Assembly (NCBI GenBank): GCA_051294375.1
Contig: CM119263.1
Span: 5,206,740 to 5,270,739, forward strand
Source of the DNA: Paraspadella gotoi
Taxonomy: Eukaryota; Chaetognatha
Length of the DNA: 64,000 nt
Reading direction: 5' to 3'
Under the pieces are notes generated by a model. The model did not search any database. It had not been told where the DNA came from and saw only the letters and a list, made by a program, of their open reading frames with translations. Of the stretch, positions 1-11,048 are shown one piece after another. The position numbers were made by a program, and so were the translations under genes. Numbering within the stretch: the first letter of the stretch is position 1; each line of letters opens with the position of its first letter.

Positions 1-1
1 A

Positions 2-292
2 CCCTACTACTTTCTCCGCTACAGGAGAAATCGTCTTTCCGCCGGCGCCAACTCGACCGGCGCTGGCTTCGGCGGCTGCAGCGGCGCTCCCGGCGCCCGG
101 CAGAACACCATCCACGGTCGCGGCTTCGGAGGTCTGCCGCGACAGGAGCTGCCGAAGAGCAAGGGTGAGACGTCGGGAGAGCAGCGGCCTCGGCGACGCA
201 GCATCGCGAAAGGAAAAAAATCGCGGAGAGAAAAATCTATGGGATCCGCGATTGAAGAGAAAAGGAGAAGAGTTTTGGCAGAAAGATCGTAA
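2..292 (+). CDS. Probable C-terminal end of a plus-strand gene, cut by the window edge
   Basis: An open frame runs in from base 2 and stops with TAA at 290-292. The first 150 bases have strongly C/G-biased third codon positions and encode a Gly/Arg-rich stretch, followed by a Lys/Arg-rich tail. That is how coding exons look elsewhere in this window, and unlike the AT-rich spacer after it. I do not recognise the protein. If real, it is the only plus-strand gene here and is convergent with NEIL1, whose stop lies about 190 bp downstream. No start or splice site can be seen, so this could also be part of an exon or a chance open frame. Confidence 0.35.
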   Translation, partial: PYYFLRYRRNRLSAGANSTGAGFGGCSGAPGARQNTIHGRGFGGLPRQELPKSKGETSGEQRPRRRSIAKGKKSRREKSMGSAIEEKRRRVLAERS

Positions 293-477
293 ATGCAATG
301 AATGCATTGAAGAGTGTGAAGTCAACAGAGTTCTGAAAGCAAAGGCGGCCATTTTCTCATCTCTGAAAATGTAAAATCGACTTAAAAATAGGACGGCGAA
401 TTGCGTGTACAAAAAAGGATGAAATAAAATTGGAACAAGGTATAACAAATATCCAAAACAATTTTTTAAAATATGGT

Positions 478-1590
478 TCACAAGGTTTCTTTGTCATTGG
501 AAAGTCTTTTGCTACGTCGACGATCGGAAATTTCTATTTTCGTCTCCCGTTTCTTGGATTTTCGCATCAGCCCTTTGGTTTTTACGTCCTTCTCTACTTT
601 CATAGTTTTTATTTCGTCGAGGTCAGTTTCAATTTTCTCCATTTTTACATTTCCTATATCGTCTTTTTCGCTTTTGATCTTTTTAACTTTATCCTTTTCC
701 ACTTTAAATTTCTTCTCATCTCCCTCCCCTTTTGCCATCTTTCTCCTCGTCTTCGCCCCCTCTCCTCCGTCCCCTTTGGGCGCCAAAGGCCCCGCATTTC
801 CCAGGAACCAAATGGTTCTCCCTTTTCGATCTTTCATCGATCTCATTCCGTCTCGTCCGTAGCATCGAAGCCAACGACCGAATCCCGAATCCCATTTCTC
901 CTTTGACTCTGAAAAGTATCCTCCTCCTTCGTCGATTCCGATCTCGATCACTTCCTCGGCCAATCCACGAATCAGGTCGAAAACGTCGCCGACGGCCGAC
1001 GCCGCTCCCAACGCCGTCCTGGCGCGCTCGAACGGCGCCGTTCCGAGCTGAAATAGCGCCTCGGCTCTGAGGTAATTGCCGACGCCGTTAAAGAATCTCT
1101 GATCGAGCAAGAGTTCGCAAATGGGCGAGTCAAAGGCCTTTTCTTCCAGTCGTTCGAGAACGCGATCCCGCGCCGCCGCCGTCTCCGTCACGACGCAGGG
1201 TCCCCGCGCCGGATCCCAATCGGCGCCGGGAAACCAGCGACCGAATCGACGGGGGTCGACGAAGCTCAGCGTCTGGAGTCCGTCCTTGGAAAAGAACCGA
1301 AGGTGAGAGTGTTTGGGCAGCGTGTCGGCGGAAGTAAGTTCGAACTTTCCAGACATTCCGAAATGAAAGAGAATGGAGAGGGTGTGGTCGGCATTGTCAA
1401 CGTCCGTCAACGTCATCTTCATCTCTTTTCCTCTCGACTCTGCGTCGATGCGATAATCAACGCAATTCCAAGTTACATCCGGGTTTTTGACGCTGACGTC
1501 GGATTTAACGACAGCTCCACCGAAGGAGACGCGGCGCCCGATCGATCGGACAAGTAATGCCGCCAAGCGGAGCTCAGGACCCTCCGGCAT
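478..1590 (-). CDS. NEIL1: Endonuclease 8-like 1 DNA glycosylase (NEIL1), single exon
   Basis: Bifunctional DNA glycosylase/AP lyase that removes oxidised pyrimidines and formamidopyrimidines in base-excision repair, in nucleus and mitochondria. The 370-residue protein starts MPEGPEL, so the catalytic Pro2 and Glu3 are present. The conserved Lys (about residue 55) lies in SRGKE. The FVDPRRFGRW core follows, then the helix-two-turn-helix segment LLDQRFFNGVGNYLRAE near residue 165. The animal 'zincless finger' signature is seen in WLRCYG, GRTIWF and GPLAPKG. The last 110 residues are Lys/Glu-rich and low in complexity, as the C-terminal tail is in vertebrate NEIL1. No intron is needed, unlike the multi-exon vertebrate gene. 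Length is close to human (390 aa). Confidence 0.93.
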   Translation of the reverse strand: MPEGPELRLAALLVRSIGRRVSFGGAVVKSDVSVKNPDVTWNCVDYRIDAESRGKEMKMTLTDVDNADHTLSILFHFGMSGKFELTSADTLPKHSHLRFFSKDGLQTLSFVDPRRFGRWFPGADWDPARGPCVVTETAAARDRVLERLEEKAFDSPICELLLDQRFFNGVGNYLRAEALFQLGTAPFERARTALGAASAVGDVFDLIRGLAEEVIEIGIDEGGGYFSESKEKWDSGFGRWLRCYGRDGMRSMKDRKGRTIWFLGNAGPLAPKGDGGEGAKTRRKMAKGEGDEKKFKVEKDKVKKIKSEKDDIGNVKMEKIETDLDEIKTMKVEKDVKTKGLMRKSKKRETKIEISDRRRSKRLSNDKETL

Positions 1591-2757
1591 CCTTTTGCAG
1601 TTTGCGCTGAGTCTTAATAAAATATTATTTTAACTTAATATTCTGTTTATAATCTAAAACATTTATTATTACCCAATACAACTAGCTGGAAATAAAAATA
1701 GACGTTCATACCGGATTTAGTCAACGGCCATGTTAGCATATGGATTTTAAATTCGAGTTAAATGAAAAGATCAAATACTAAATCGTTATTTATAGCGACT
1801 TTAGATTTTGCTGACGTTTTTTATTCTTCAACTCCCACTAGTCAAGATTGCTCACTTTTATAGTTAAACTAACTAATAAATGTAAAAGAATTTAAAATAT
1901 TCCGCTCAAATTTTTTCACGAGTTTAAAATTAAGGTATCAATTTTTGGGGAAAAAAAGTTGCAAAAAAAGCTCCTGCAAGGCAAGCACCCCAGTTTTTAT
2001 GATGTAAAGTATTCTTAATTTGTCATATAGGAACATAAACGTAAGGAAATTTTCCAATCATAGTCAGTCAGTTAATAGTAATAACCATTTTCATTTTACT
2101 CCCATTTGAAATCCGTCTACATGTCTAGCTACTACTCAAAACTAAAATTTTTTTTATATCAATTTTGCAAAATTTGGTAGTGAATCAACGATTTTTTATT
2201 ACTACGCATGAATACTTGCGGAATGCATCGAAAATTTGAAAAAGAATACAGTATTTTGAATGATCAGTAATATCTAAGATCTAATCACAGATGAACAAGG
2301 AACAGAAGGAAAAAAAAAACCTAGACCCACAACAAGGGATAAAATCAGTGACTAGAATTGGAGCGTTAAAAAAGCTTGACACAATCCTTATAAAGTTGAT
2401 AGAGAGCAGTCACAAAATCAGTGAATATCATGAGAATCTTCGGTCTTAAAAAAAAACATTAAATGCCAATATTGCAAGAATTTTTCGAACCAACTTGTTG
2501 CCGAATTTTTCAAATTTTGATGTAAAATCTGAAGGTGACAAGTCGTGCCTTTAAAAATTAGTAATAAAATAATCACATAAATAAATATTACACATTTCCA
2601 TAATAAAAACGGCTGAAATGTTTTAAAATTAAAGATCATTAATCAAATTAATTTAAAACTTAATAAAACGGAATAACAATCATTCTGACTTGGAAACTAT
2701 AAAGATTAGTTTGAGGCAACTATCGTCTCATTTTTGACAAAGGGTCTGATAACATGG
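1591..2757. other. AT-rich spacer between NEIL1 and WDFY2
   Basis: No coding sequence is supported. It holds one inverted-repeat element (1739-2120). The rest is AT-rich with scattered homopolymers. It should contain the WDFY2 3' UTR and the NEIL1 promoter. Confidence 0.6.
1739..2120. mobile_element. MITE-like inverted-repeat element, family E copy 1 (degenerate)
   Basis: The right end reads ACTCCCATTTGAAATCCGT. The left end is a degraded inverted copy starting at TGGATTTTAAATTCGAG. The interior segment GCAAGCACCCCAG...ATGATGTAAAGTATT recurs in reverse complement at about 32130-32200. No open reading frame is visible, so this is a non-autonomous element. Confidence 0.6.
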
Positions 2758-5481
2758 TCACATGATTCCCGCGATGTCCCAGATTTTGATGATTCGATCT
2801 CTGCCGACGGAAACAAGTTTGCGTCGCGCCTCTTCAAGAAACAAGTGGGAGATGGAATGCTTGGCGTCGTGGAAAGAGGCGCGGGGTTGGAGATCGGGCG
2901 GCGTCAGCTCGGAGAAGCAGTCCTTACAGATCCGAACTCTGGGGTTTGATTTGATTAGGGGGGAGAGAAAAAAGAAAGATTTAAAATTGGGATGATCATT
3001 CTCGAATTCTAAATCTGAGGCCAAGATTGAAAAGGATGATTAAAATCTTCTGGAGGGACAGGAAAAAGGCACAGAATGAAAATCGTACAAGAATTGAAGA
3101 TATTTTATTTTGTGACATCATCTTTTATTGTGCAAAAACGGAAAAAACCGTTTCCAAAGCTTTAAGCAAACTCGATGAAAATAAAAAACCTGAGCTCGTA
3201 GCCCATGACAGGAAGCGGAGATCGATCGCTAGAGCAGCTGTCACATACGGCTCTACCGCATTTCCTGCAATGGTGCTGCCGCTTTCCCACTGTCTTATCC
3301 TCAAACATTTTTTTGACGGCCCAAAAGAATGGAGAGTTACAGCGCTGGCAAACGTCGCTTTCTGCCCACTGAGGTGTCTGGAAAAAGAGGTTAGATCGTG
3401 ACATTATGAAAAGAAGGCGATTTTTCTTCATACAAAGGAGGAGATAGAATACCTCTTGTCGTTTGGCCGCAATGTCCCAAAATCCCAAAACGCTGTCGTC
3501 CCCTGCGGAAATGATCGTTCTCGACGACGGGGAATATGCGAGCGCCAAAACTCTCCCACTGATGAAACAAAACGTTAATAATAACAAATAATTAAAACTA
3601 TAGCAGAATAAATTAACAATGACTCGCTTGTGGCCCTGCAGTTCGTAAGCGGTGCCCTTCTGACCCCCGATGTCCCACACAACGATGAGAGAGTCAACGC
3701 CGGCGCTGAAGAGCAACTTCCGCTCTGCATCCCACGAGAGGCGCTGGATGGCGTGGGCGTGACCACGGAGGGTTGTGACCACTTCCGGCTGGGAAGAGGG
3801 CGGAAAGAGAAAGTTTTTTTTTATTCACATAATTAGTTCATCCTTGTTCAATGTTCATCCTTGTATCTTTTTTTTATCATTGGCTTCCCTAAGGAACCAC
3901 GTAAGAATTGACGAGATGGTAGGACTTGAGAAACAGAATTAATTTGCTTTGGGTCGCCCAAGAAAAATACAAAAGATTGTGGCAACATGATTTAAAGCTG
4001 TCTCACTGCTGTCCGTCCAAAGCCTCGTCTCAATGGCTGAGTAGGCTAAATTATCTCGTTTCAACCGTGCGTCCCGGGTTCAATCCCTGGGTATCCCGGT
4101 TCTGTTTAAACATGCCAGTGATAGGAGGCGGTCACTGAGGGTCCGCAGGCTCTACGCAGGGTTGGCGAGATACCCCGCGCTCCGGGTATAACAGGAAATT
4201 CTCTCGTTGCCATAAGATATTATTTGTGGTCCCTCAATTTAGACACAGCAGCAGAACATGGCGAGATATCATTCCCACCTATATTTTAAACCACATAAAA
4301 GCGTTCGGTTATGAACTGTGGCGAATTCTATTGCCTTCCGTATAGCTTGGTGAAACTCAGCTCATCCCATTGGCTTGGACAGCTAAGTACTCGTTCACCA
4401 ATCGTGAGTTCCGGGTTCAATCCCCTCACGGTTACGCTGGTTAAAGTGTGATGGTGTCGGCATAAACATGGGGTGGTCACTGCAGGACCAAAACCCTGAG
4501 CGCCAGCTGTCGGGAGATGCCTCACACCCCGGGCATCACACATGTCTCCCCTTTGCCATAAAACGTTAGTTTCATCTTAAGCCGCAACCAAAGAATGTGA
4601 GAATGCCGACCTGATTCTGAACGATCTTGAGGACGGTGACGTGTCCGTTGAAGTCACCGAGAAAGGCGTACTTGGAAATCTCGTCAAAGGCGAGGGCGGT
4701 GATCCAGGCGGGCGATGGGTTGGAAAAAGAGCCCAAGGTTTGCCCCGTTTCGGAGCAGTGCCACTTGAATAACTTGTCGCGAGAACTGAAAGGAATCGAT
4801 TATTTCAATTACAATCAATCAATCAATGGTTCAACACAAATCACAAATTACTCACACGGACAAAACAATTTCGGCCGCGACTGAGACGGCGACGTCATTG
4901 ACTCTTTCCCTGTGGGCGAGGATGTCGCGAACCAAACTCATCGAATTGAAATCCGGCGCCAATTGGAACACAGAGACTGTCCCGTTCTGCTGGCCCACGA
5001 TCAGGCGTCGAGTGCCAGGCTCGAAGGTCAAACAGGTGGCGGCGGATGGGAGAAAGTGGCAGATGGAAGGCCAATGCTGACCAGAATCTCGCTTTTGCCA
5101 AACGCGGATCGACCTTTTTTTTCCAGATTTTGGGTAAAGAAGAGAAAACACGGATTCTTTACTTTTAGCATAAAAAGATAAAATAAATTTATCTTTTTCA
5201 AAATGTAACAAAATGAAAAAAATTATCCCTGCGATGAAGCAGAGTGAGTTTCTTTCAAACTTTCTTTCTTCCCCTTCCTTCCCCCATTCCTCCTTCATTT
5301 TCTCCTCTTCCGCTTCCCCCCACCTGTCCTCGCAGACAGAGATGACGCCGTCGTCGCGAAAGAGGACGGCGCCGTTTATCTCGTCCGGCGATCCCTCGAT
5401 CCGGCTGATGAGCACCGGCTTTCGCCCGCCGGAAAAGGCTCCCGAGAGCCCGGGATTTTTCTTAATCTCGGTCGTCGCCAT
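2758..5481 (-). CDS. WDFY2: WD-repeat and FYVE-domain protein 2 (WDFY2), 7 exons
   Basis: Endosomal PI3P-binding WD40 adaptor. Predicted exons: 5324-5481, 4856-5113, 4611-4785, 3628-3788, 3453-3558, 3190-3377, 2758-2938. Reading phase is kept through all joins. The order matches the family: WD repeats (WQKRDSGQHWPS, VVWDIGGQKG), a FYVE zinc finger inserted after repeat six (CQRC, then RQHHCRKCGRAVC, the basic PI3P-binding motif, then CDSC and ICKDCF), and a final repeat KIWDIAGIM before the stop. The C-terminus is a few residues shorter than in human. The join 3628/3558 only keeps frame if the intron begins with GC (donor GCGAGT). The largest intron (3789-4610) holds two SINEs. ATG chosen at 5481: it opens the conserved N-terminal repeat. 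Confidence 0.93.
3976..4217 (+). mobile_element. tRNA-derived SINE, family S1 (intronic)
   Basis: Pol III-type boxes are visible: an A-box-like TGGCTGAGTAGGCTAA and a canonical B box GGGTTCAATCCC. Then come a core with GGTCACTGAGGGTC and a 3' end GTTGCCATAA. It lies antisense in a WDFY2 intron. A reverse copy is at 17178-17433 and a decayed copy at 17627-17815. Confidence 0.8.
4312..4562 (+). mobile_element. tRNA-derived SINE, family S2 copy a (intronic)
   Basis: Begins GTGGCGAATTC, with B box GGGTTCAATCCC, core GGTCACTGCAGGACC, GGGAGATGCC, GGGCATCACA and end TTTGCCATAAA. Two relatives lie in the peroxiredoxin intron. It lies antisense to WDFY2. Confidence 0.8.
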
Positions 5482-6384
5482 TTTTTATTGCAGAAGGAAA
5501 AAGGAGGGAGGTGGAAGGGGAAAAAGGCTGGCGAAGAGAGAGAGAAGGGGCCGCGTCGAATGTTACAGGATTCGCATCATGAACAATGAACAATTTGGTT
5601 TTGATCGTTACAAGTCATCGAAAATCAAGTGTGCATCTGAAAGTTAGCAATATGTTTGAAAAAAAGAATCATTTGATGGCCATATTATTTGCGTATAACA
5701 ATTAAATTATTTTTCATTGTTGTCGACAACGAGAGATCGGATTTTTAAGCACCATTTATACATTTACAACTTTCGGGTAACAAGAAATGAGAAAAAAAAC
5801 TGCAAAACTGCCGGTTGGCCTAGAAGGCTTGAAGATCCGCCGACCCTCGGACACCCTGTTGCCTTTGCCTATAGTTCCGATTCGGATAGAAGATTTGATT
5901 TCCGATGGAAAATATAAACGTAGGTATTTCTCCCCGCTTTTTTAGAGTCTTTGCAAATAAAATTTCAATCGTCTGTAATTAAAATCGATTGTTATAACTT
6001 ATACTGGGCTTACCATTCTTCGTATGATAGATAACACACCTTAACAAGACCAACATATGACTATGGTTCATTTGGCGCTAAGCAGAAAGCTTGGAGCGAG
6101 TATCATGATTTATGTTTTATTAGTGAAAAATAATGACGCATTTGATTGCAAATTAAAGGAAAAAAATGATTTAAACGAAAAAAAACAAACAAAACAAATG
6201 GCCATCTTGAAAACAAGGCGCCACTCCTGCTCGCTCCAAGCCGACCGCCAGAAAAAGTCCTGAGATGCGTAAAATGAATCACTGGATATAATAAAAAATT
6301 TCAACCTAAAACATTCACAGAGTCTGTGACATAAAATTAACTTCAACCGCACACTGAACCAAAAAACCGTTCGCTCCCCGATTG
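5482..6384. other. Spacer between WDFY2 and PDSS1
   Basis: AT-rich, no supported gene or repeat. It contains the upstream region of WDFY2 (purine-rich stretch at 5495-5550 on the plus strand) and the 3' flank of the PDSS1-like gene. Confidence 0.5.
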
Positions 6385-8019
6385 TTAAAAGTTCCGATGC
6401 AACATCTTCTTGGTCAAAGCAGCTAGGGCGCGGCGATGGTTTGAGTCTTTGAATCGCTCCAAATTTTTCATGGCCTCGTCGGAAAACTTGGCCGCCAAAA
6501 ACCGAGTCTGTTGGATTCCGTCGCTCGTCCGGACGCATTCGAGGGCGGAGGCGACGTCGCCGGGTTGAGAGAAACGCCGCACGATGAGCGGTTCCAGGTC
6601 GGGATGCCGGTCCAGGGCGAAGAGGACCGGCGCCGTGGCCAGTCCAAGGCGAAGGTCCGCGGTGGCCGGCTTCCCCAGCGTCGCGTCGGTTGAGACGAAG
6701 TCGAGGAGATCATCGATGAGTTGGAAGGCGATGCCGATGTTGCGACCAAACTGGAAGGGGAGGGAAGATGTGAATACTTAATCTACAAGGTGAAACCTTT
6801 CACTTTTCACTCACAAACTCTGATCAAATAATAATAATAATAAATGTAAAGTGTTTTGTAAACCATTTTCATTTACGTCCATTCTGATAGAAGGGTTGGT
6901 TTGTTTGAAATTGGTACAACCAATAAAACAAATAAGTTAATATGCCCCTGACAAGCTATGGTGGGTTAAAAGGCTCCATCCCATCACTTATTAACGAAGT
7001 GCACATTTAACGTTAGGTTAACGCTCACGCGTACAAAAGCCTACCCAAACAACGCAACAAGACTAAATAATGAACGAGTTCAATTTGACGTTAGGGAAAC
7101 CAAAGGAAACGAAAATAACTTTTTTTATTTTCTATATCCGTCGCCAAAACGCAAATCGTTATCACGCGTCGCTCGAACTAGTCCCGACCTGGAAACCCGC
7201 CTCGATCCTATCCTCGTCGCAATCGGAAAGAACGGCGACGGCCTTGCACGTGTTGGCCAGCAAAGACGCCGTCTTCTTGTAGGTCTTCTCCAAGTAGTGA
7301 TTAAAGCGGAGCGTCTCGTCCGTCTTGGTGCCCAGCTGCATGAACTCGCCGCCGACAAGGTCCTCGACGATCTGTGAGATGAGACGAACGACGAGAGTGT
7401 TACCTGTTCTGGAGAGGCAGCCAGAGGCGACGGAGAGGACGTAGTCGCCCGTGACGATGGCTTTGGTTTCTCCCCAGAGGTGATTGATGGTCGGGCTCCC
7501 GCGACGCAGATTGGCTCCGTCGATGACGTCGTCGTGGATGAGCGACGCCGTGTGGATCATCTCGGCGATGCGACACACGGCCAATTGTTTGTCGCCGATG
7601 AGCCGGACGACGTCGTCGTCTGTCAACGTCGGATCCGCTGTCTTATTACTGGCGACAGCGAGGAGGTAGACGATCTGCGGCCGAACGTACTTCCCCTTTC
7701 CGTCAAAGAGGTAATGAGAAAGTCTCTTCAAGTCGGCGATGTCGGTGTTTAGCTCTTCTTTGATGTCGTCACAGAGAGAAGCCAAGAAATCGCGACAGAG
7801 TTCCGACGGATTCTCCAGCGGCACCGGATCCTCGTCGACCAAGCGGGGCGCGCCCTCTTGGCAGGTACGGTTCGCCGGAGCGTCGCTCACGGCGTGAACG
7901 CGCCGCCGGAAAGTGGACCGAGCGGGAAAACCTGTCCGTTGGGCGGCCAAAAGGCTCGCACGATATATCGGGAGGGTAGAGGCGCATCTCTGGCAAGTTA
8001 ATTTTAATATTGGAAGCAT
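6385..8019 (-). CDS. PDSS1: All-trans decaprenyl/polyprenyl diphosphate synthase subunit 1, 2 exons
   Basis: Long-chain trans-prenyltransferase that builds the isoprenoid tail of ubiquinone in the mitochondrial matrix, normally with PDSS2. Exons 7189-8019 and 6385-6750 give 398 residues (human about 415). Residues 1-70 are Arg/Ser/Ala-rich with few acids, like a mitochondrial presequence. Both Asp-rich motifs are present: DDVID in HTASLIHDDVID, followed by RRGSPT, and DDLLD in FQLIDDLLDFVS. KYVRPQIVYLLA and GEFMQLG are also conserved. The intron (6751-7188) contains a copy of repeat family D. No PDSS2 partner is seen in the window. The ATG at 8019 is the first in frame. Confidence 0.93.
6894..6995 (-). 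repeat. Dispersed repeat, family D copy 1
   Basis: Reverse-complement relative of the segments at 63566-63664 and 63881-63984. The shared parts include TTGGTACAACC and a TTAACCCACCA...GCTTGTC block. It lies in the PDSS1 intron. Class unknown. Confidence 0.5.
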
Positions 8020-8308
8020 TACTCAGAAGACTAATCTGTTGTTCCTATTACATGACCATATCGGATTGACTTCAAGCCTCTGAAGAATTTAGAAAATCAT
8101 AATTGTATTCGAGATTTGGATCAATAAAATTGTAAACAATTTCGTAGAAAATAAAACCCCGCAATGGGTAGAAGTGAGAAATATAAATTCTCTTGATGTT
8201 GGTGGTTCCCATTCAACCTCCCCCCCCCAAAAAAAAAAGTTTCCGCAAAATCATTGAAAAAAAAGTTTCCATCGTCGAATGTTGCACTTGAAAGACTAAG
8301 GCCTTGAG

Positions 8309-8776
8309 TCAGCCACACTTGGTGATCCCGATGACTCCGCAGGCGAGGCGTTCCCCGGAGTTGCCCGTGATCTTGCTCTTTTCTCCGCAGCCGAGGCCGA
8401 GGTCGTCTTCGTCGGCGTGGACGACGACGGTGCGACCGACAATGCTCCTCGGACCGCAGAGTGAGATCTCTTTGTCGGAGAAGTTGATCCTGGCGATGCC
8501 GTTGCAATCCGCCTCCACGTTTCCCAGATCGCCGACGTGGCGATCGCAGGCGTCCGGCCCGCCGTGGCACTTGTTCTCCGGGTTGAAGTGGGCGCCGGCG
8601 GTGGTGCACCCGTTGGTGTTGTCACCGAACTCGTGGATATGGAAGCCGTGAAGACCTTGTGTCAGGCCGGCGATCTCCCCGGTGATTTGGACCGGGCAGT
8701 TGGGCGTCTCCTGGGACATTCGGACGACGCCCCTGACGCAGTCGCCGGCCAAAACGCAGACGGCTTTTAGAACCAT
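8309..8776 (-). CDS. SOD1: Cu/Zn superoxide dismutase, copy 1
   Basis: Cytosolic-type superoxide dismutase, 155 residues, single exon, no signal peptide. All metal ligands are in place: [10 protein letters not shown], then AGAHFNP, then HVGDLGN, then [11 protein letters not shown]. Both disulphide cysteines ([13 protein letters not shown]) are present, and the active-site Arg is in GERLACG. Three extra cysteines lie around the zinc loop (ENKCHGG, DACDRH, EADCNG), which copy 2 lacks. It sits 200 bp downstream of the second SOD gene on the same strand, so this is a tandem pair. The start is ATG at 8776. Confidence 0.95.
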   Translation of the reverse strand: MVLKAVCVLAGDCVRGVVRMSQETPNCPVQITGEIAGLTQGLHGFHIHEFGDNTNGCTTAGAHFNPENKCHGGPDACDRHVGDLGNVEADCNGIARINFSDKEISLCGPRSIVGRTVVVHADEDDLGLGCGEKSKITGNSGERLACGVIGITKCG

Positions 8777-8976
8777 GTCGACGGTTTGGACTTAAAACTG
8801 ACGGCGATTGGTTGATAATTTTGTTTTTATTGATTAAAAAAGATGCCCTTGAAAAATCATAATCAGTAAAGTCAATTTTTAAAGGTCATAAGAAAGCCCG
8901 AAAACTTAATTTACCGATAAATTTGTAAACAAAAAAAAACCAACATATTCTTGATTCAGTTTTTTTCTCCGAAGCT

Positions 8977-9438
8977 TCACTTGCAGACTCCGATGACGCC
9001 GCACGCGATTCTGGCGCCAGCGTTTCCGGTGGTGAGACTAAGCTCGTGATCTCCTTTGCCTAGATCATCCGCGTTGGCGTGAACGACGACCGTGCGACCG
9101 ATGATGCTTTCGGGTCCAGAGAGAGTGATGCCTCCGTCTTTCTTAATGACGAATGCCACACCCTCATCGCCGGCGACGACGTTCCCGAGATCCCCGGCGT
9201 GGCGCTCCTCGTCTTCCGGCGCCCCGTGCTGCTTGTCGCGCGGATTAAAGTGGGCGCCGGCAGAGGTGCAGCCGTTGGTGTTGTCGCCGAATTCGTGGAC
9301 GTGAAATCCGTGACGACCCTTGACGAGTCCCTTGATCTCTCCGTCTAGTTTGACCTCCGACTCGGGCGCCTCTTGAATGAAGTGAATGGCACCCTGCACC
9401 TCCTCGCCAACCAAAACGCATACGGCTTTCAACGGCAT
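8977..9438 (-). CDS. Cu/Zn superoxide dismutase, copy 2
   Basis: Second cytosolic-type Cu/Zn SOD, single exon, 153 residues from the ATG at 9438 ([13 protein letters not shown]), which lines up with the start of copy 1. An upstream in-frame start at 9456 would add six residues (MELYYE). Metal ligands [24 protein letters not shown] and [11 protein letters not shown] are intact, as are the disulphide cysteines and active-site Arg (GARIACG). It differs from copy 1 at many positions, so the duplication is not recent. Both copies are predicted active. Confidence 0.94.
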   Translation of the reverse strand: MPLKAVCVLVGEEVQGAIHFIQEAPESEVKLDGEIKGLVKGRHGFHVHEFGDNTNGCTSAGAHFNPRDKQHGAPEDEERHAGDLGNVVAGDEGVAFVIKKDGGITLSGPESIIGRTVVVHANADDLGKGDHELSLTTGNAGARIACGVIGVCK

Positions 9439-9456
9439 CTCGTAATACAATTCCAC

Positions 9457-10024
9457 TTAAAAAATTGGACTGGTGTCTAAAAAAACAATTAAGGGGTAAA
9501 ATTTTACATTCACTATCGATAATTTTTTTCTGATTCTTATTTGCACAAAAAAAAGGTTTTTTGAATATTACAGCAATCACCCTTAAGCCTAACCGCCTCA
9601 AAAACCAACTACCCCTAATCACCCCTAACCACCACTAAGCTTAAATACCCCTCACCATAACCAAACCTTACTTTTTTCCTAGTATTAAACCACGGTAATG
9701 TGTAAATAGAAAAATAACCGACTGGCTTGGTTCCAGTCAGCGAAAGTAAAATAGTGCCAGTTAAGGTATACCGTATAAAGTTATAGAAGAGTAAAGAGTA
9801 TAAAAAACCACTTTAATACGAATCAAGAATTTTTTTCAACAAGAACAATATTTGCGAGAAACTTGACGAAAAGAAAAAAAGTTTTTTCTTGTTGAATATA
9901 ACGGAAATATATTTAACAACAAAGCCTATAGAGCATCACAGCGATTTCGTTTTCTTAAGACGTATTTGTTTATTTTTCGAAGATTATGTAGAAACGTACA
10001 AAGAAAATCCTAAAAAAATGATTT
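9457..10024. other. Spacer between the second SOD and TPMT
   Basis: AT-rich, no supported gene. Around 9600-9660 there is a short run of CCTAACC/CCCCTAA-like units, too irregular to call a telomeric repeat. Confidence 0.5.
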
Positions 10025-11048
10025 TCATTTGTTCGTGAATGTGATGAGATGAGCTTGGAGATCGAACCTCGTCAGCCCAGCATCCTTCCACTTATCCAGT
10101 CCGTCTCTCGTCTCCAACAGAGAAAGATCTAACTCGGGACCAAAGAGTTTAACGAGTTTGGCGTGAGTGAAGGCGTGGGGCGTCCGGTTCCATTCGTGTT
10201 CGTCGTAATCGTAAGACTCGAGGAGATAACGACAAGACGGAGACATGATCGACCGCATGAGAGCTACGTATCTGAGGCCGAGAGCGAAGATGGCGTTGAA
10301 TGCATAGTTTTTTCCGGATATTTATTAATTAAAACTGAATATTGAATCGTCTCACCGAACTCTGTCTTCCTTGTTGACGGCGACGAGCGAACCTCTGTCC
10401 CAAATCCCGTCTATCAACTCGTTTTCGAATTCATTTTGAAAACTGAACAGGTCACCCTGGTAGCATTTGAACCTATCATTTTCTCCAGAATAAAGCTTTA
10501 GATCGCCGCATTGCTTGATTTCGGTGATTGGAATGTTAGCTTCGGCAAATAGTTCGCGAACGGTCGGCTCGTGAAATTCGAGTCCCACGACTCGATGACC
10601 TGATCAATTGATTAACAATTAGCTGGTTTCATCATTAACTCCCTATTTTCATTTTAAAAAAAGGTCTCCCCGGCTTCCATACTTATAAATTAATCTTTCC
10701 CAGCATAAAACTACCTCTAATAATTAAAATGTAAATCATAATATGGGATAAAAAGCTCCAGGAAATGCTCTATTACCGAGGCCACTTTTAAATATTGTTT
10801 TGGCTATCGAACGGCGTTAATTTTTTAGTCATTAAACCTTGGTCGAGGATCCACTTCATGTCTTTAGTCTTTCCGCAAAGAGGAACGAAAACCTTGATGT
10901 CTTTTCGCCCATTTACGAAGAGGTCAAAATGAGTCATTAAAGTCGTGTTCACTTCTTGACGATGCCAGCCTGTCTCTCCCGTGTCCCATTGGTGACCCCA
11001 ATCGTCCAATGATTTGTCGACTAGTTTGACGCTAGATTCCGAATCCAT
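10025..11048 (-). CDS. TPMT: Thiopurine S-methyltransferase-like SAM methyltransferase, 3 exons
   Basis: Cytosolic SAM-dependent S-methyltransferase of the TPMT family. Exons 10838-11048, 10356-10599 and 10025-10271 give 233 residues (human 245). Family marks: DDWGHQWDTGETGWHR at the N-terminus, VFVPLCGKTKDMKW (SAM-binding loop), HRVVGLEFHE, IWDRGSLVAVN and, near the end, FTHAKLVKLFG. Frame is kept through both joins. The ATG at 11048 lies nine bases after a TTTTTAG sequence, which may be a cis- or trans-splice acceptor. The physiological substrate in invertebrates is not known to me. Confidence 0.9.

Noticed and set aside
860-960. RNA-editing site of NEIL1 (Lys242 in human)
   Set aside because: The loop here reads GIDEGGGYFSESK and does not align a Lys at the edited position, so the site does not seem to be conserved.
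3976-4560. tRNA genes suggested by A and B boxes
   Set aside because: B boxes are good but no cloverleaf with paired acceptor and anticodon stems can be drawn; several similar copies with a common non-tRNA tail identify them as SINEs.
9595-9660. Telomere-like CCTAACC repeats
   Set aside because: Only a handful of irregular units in AT-rich spacer; not an array.
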